A program made the translations under genes and the position numbers. A DNA stretch of 13,560 bases from Coleofasciculus sp. S288. GTDB taxonomy: Bacteria; Cyanobacteriota; Cyanobacteriia; Cyanobacteriales; Coleofasciculaceae. Numbering within the stretch: the stretch's first letter is position 1; every line of letters begins with the position of its first letter. The stretch is from the NCBI GenBank assembly GCA_020216575.1, contig JAIUYC010000009.1, forward strand, positions 1 to 13,560. The letters run 5' to 3'. Shown here piece by piece: positions 11,886 through 13,560 of the stretch. Under the pieces are notes generated by a model. That model saw nothing but the letters and a program-made list of their open reading frames with translations. It was not told the DNA's origin and made no database searches.

Positions 11886-13560
11886 CTGCTCTTCCACCAA
11901 GCGGCGACAGAATTTTTCTAGGTCAATCGGTTGAGGATTAACCTCCAATTTCCCACTTTCCGCTCGATTGATAGTCAGAAGAGTATCGAGCAGTTGCGTC
12001 ATGTGTTTGGAAGCCATTTCAATGCGCTGAATATTTCGCAGCCTTTTCTCTTCCGAGTCATCTTTAGCGATCGCTTTTAATAATTGGGCGCTACCCAAGA
12101 TGGTGCTGAGTGGGGTGCGAAATTCGTGAGAAACCATGGAAAAGAAGCGCAGTTGGAGCCGTCTGAGTTCCTTTTCAGCCTCCAAGCAAGAGCGAATTTC
12201 TTCAGCTTGCTTCAACTCTGTCACGTCTGCGGCTGTCCCCAAAATTTGCTGAGGGATGCCCTCATGATTCCTTGTGAATACAACCTCCCAATTGTGAAGC
12301 CAGCGCCATTCCCCCTTGGCATTTTTCATGCGGAATTCGTCTTCAATGACTTCACCATCCTTGGCTAGGGTAAATTTTTCCTGAAGTGCCGCAAGCTTGC
12401 CCAAATCATCAGGGTGCGAAACATCTGCAAAAAACTGGAAACCCTTGGCTTGGATTTGCGCTTGCCTACAGCCAAAAAACTCCTCCACCTGGCGATTGGC
12501 GTAGACGTTACGGGTTTGGAAGAGTTCATAAATATAAATCATCGTGGGAGTCGTGTCGGCAATCTGCTGGATGAACCGCTGACTGGCCCGCAACGCTTCC
12601 TCTGCTTGCTTGCGTTCAGTGATGTCGCGCAGCACTGCCAGATGCCGTCCTGGCAGAAAGTTGGCGGTGGCAGCAAACTCAACAATTCTCACCGTCCCGT
12701 CGGGGCGTAGGAGTGATACTTCGCCCGTTCTCTGCCCTTGTTCTCGAAAGGGATGCCATGTGGGTTCAAGAACGCAATTCGGCTCCATAAAATCAGCAAT
12801 CCGCTTGCCCAAGAGTTCTGCAAGCGGTAAGCCGAATAGCTGACAAGCGGCTGGATTTGTCTCTACATAAGTCCCCTCGTCATTGGTAATTGCGATCGCA
12901 TCGAGTGCTCCCTCGAAAATTGCTCGCAACTGAATTTCCCGAATCCGGATGTCGGTGACATCAGTGGCAGCGCAGGTAATTCCGATAATTTCTCCATCTG
13001 GATTTTGCAACGGTTCCACTGTCAAATCGCAGTACCGCACTTCGCCATCAAAAGTCAGCGCCGTCTCTCGTCGCATTCCCACCCTTGTTGTCAACACTTG
13101 GCCCTTAATGGCGGTTAGCTGTTGGGCATTTTCAGGCGAATTGAGTTCGGTTTCCAATTTCCCTAAAACCTCTTCAGGATTGAAATCGGGAGCGGGATGG
13201 TATATCCAGGTGTAACGCAAGTCAGTGTCTTGATTAAAGACGACGATGGGCGAATTTTTCAACGCCGTCCGGAAGCGTTCCTCATTCACCCTCAGTGCCT
13301 CTTCTACCTGCTGACGTTCCAGAATCTCTGCCTGGAGTGAAGCGTTGCTTTGGGTTAATTGGGCAGTCCGTTCCTGAACCCTGATTTCTAAATCATCATA
13401 AGCTTGGCGCAGAGCTTCTTCTGCCTGTTTGCTACGGCTGAGTTCCCGTTGCACCTGTTGATAGAGATCAGCCTGCTGAATTGCGATCGCAACTTGGAAC
13501 GCCAATTGCTGGAGTAAATCGATCTCGAACGATTGCCATTGTCTGGCTTGGCAACACTGA
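11883..13560 (-). CDS. GAF/multi-PAS sensor histidine kinase, sensor and HisKA part (5' end outside window)
   Basis: The frame is open from the window edge, so the N-terminus is missing. The first residues in the window (QWQSFEIDLLQQLAFQVAIA) are the end of a GAF domain. Counting from TTG 13505, a coiled coil runs 12-75, followed by PAS 1 (about 76-190), PAS 2 (195-300, ending RDITERKQAEEALR), PAS 3 (310-435, with PAC motif WRWLHNWEVVF), and HisKA (445-530) with the phospho-acceptor H460 in SHEFRTPLS. The reading stops at TAA 11885-11883 after RRLVEEQ, before the ATPase domain, which follows in the same frame at 11472-11882. As translated, this part could be phosphorylated but not phosphorylate itself. 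The signal sensed is unknown; no response regulator is adjacent in the window. Confidence 0.88.
   Translation of the reverse strand, partial: QCCQARQWQSFEIDLLQQLAFQVAIAIQQADLYQQVQRELSRSKQAEEALRQAYDDLEIRVQERTAQLTQSNASLQAEILERQQVEEALRVNEERFRTALKNSPIVVFNQDTDLRYTWIYHPAPDFNPEEVLGKLETELNSPENAQQLTAIKGQVLTTRVGMRRETALTFDGEVRYCDLTVEPLQNPDGEIIGITCAATDVTDIRIREIQLRAIFEGALDAIAITNDEGTYVETNPAACQLFGLPLAELLGKRIADFMEPNCVLEPTWHPFREQGQRTGEVSLLRPDGTVRIVEFAATANFLPGRHLAVLRDITERKQAEEALRASQRFIQQIADTTPTMIYIYELFQTRNVYANRQVEEFFGCRQAQIQAKGFQFFADVSHPDDLGKLAALQEKFTLAKDGEVIEDEFRMKNAKGEWRWLHNWEVVFTRNHEGIPQQILGTAADVTELKQAEEIRSCLEAEKELRRLQLRFFSMVSHEFRTPLSTILGSAQLLKAIAKDDSEEKRLRNIQRIEMASKHMTQLLDTLLTINRAESGKLEVNPQPIDLEKFCRRLVEEQ

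Noticed and set aside
12084..13215. Plus-strand ORFs opposite the sensor kinase
   Set aside because: They mirror the conserved PAS and HisKA coding sequence and show no protein motif or ribosome site.
11472..13560. Frameshift as cause of the kinase break
   Set aside because: The upstream and downstream parts are in the same frame, 27 bases from TAA to ATG 11858; it is a nonsense codon.

Overview
The window looks like chromosomal DNA of a cyanobacterium, probably a filamentous or large-genome species. The octamer GCGATCGC (HIP1, a cyanobacterial hallmark) occurs at least 15 times in 13.6 kb, against about 0.2 expected by chance. The gene families also fit: a selenate-type PhnD-like lipoprotein, Uma2 proteins, a kinase-derived TPR protein, a multi-PAS histidine kinase and a YqaE/Pmp3 membrane protein. 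I see no rRNA, tRNA, CRISPR array, transposase or phage structural gene.

Layout: (1) 1-1358, minus strand: a lipoprotein substrate-binding protein followed 22 bp later by a GNAT acetyltransferase cut by the window edge. (2) 1584-2327, plus: a conserved protein with a possible PAP/fibrillin-like fold, followed by a perfect 10-bp hairpin. (3) 2623-4234, plus: four closely spaced small genes with good ribosome binding sites, a putative envelope or stress module: DUF1232, a charged helical soluble protein, YqaE/Pmp3, and a 4_2-type holin-like membrane protein. (4) 4419-5927, plus: an SF2 helicase with no ATG upstream of its Walker A motif, so it probably starts at TTG. (5) 5928-6361: a 434-bp gap with two inverted repeats and a GC-rich 9-nt periodic repeat. 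(6) 6362-7962, plus: cbiX-cobA, overlapping by ATGA, two steps of siroheme/cobalamin precursor synthesis. (7) 8335-10119, plus: a membrane TPR protein whose N-terminus is the N-lobe of a Ser/Thr kinase with no C-lobe. (8) 10165-11397, plus: two tandem Uma2 genes with a 30-codon coiled-coil-like ORF between them. (9) 11472-13560, minus: a GAF-PAS-PAS-PAS-HisKA-HATPase sensor kinase that runs off the window edge and is split by one in-frame TAA between its HisKA and ATPase domains.

The cbiX-cobA pair is a clear metabolic unit: CobA makes precorrin-2 from uroporphyrinogen III, and CbiX inserts metal into the derived sirohydrochlorin. The 2623-4234 genes look co-transcribed and envelope-directed. 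The rest look like independent accessory or signalling genes. The best candidates for something unusual are the kinase N-lobe/TPR receptor, the nonsense-split histidine kinase, the small peptide ORF between the Uma2 genes, and the four-gene membrane module with its unrecognised helical protein. No complete new defence or metabolic system can be demonstrated from this sequence alone.
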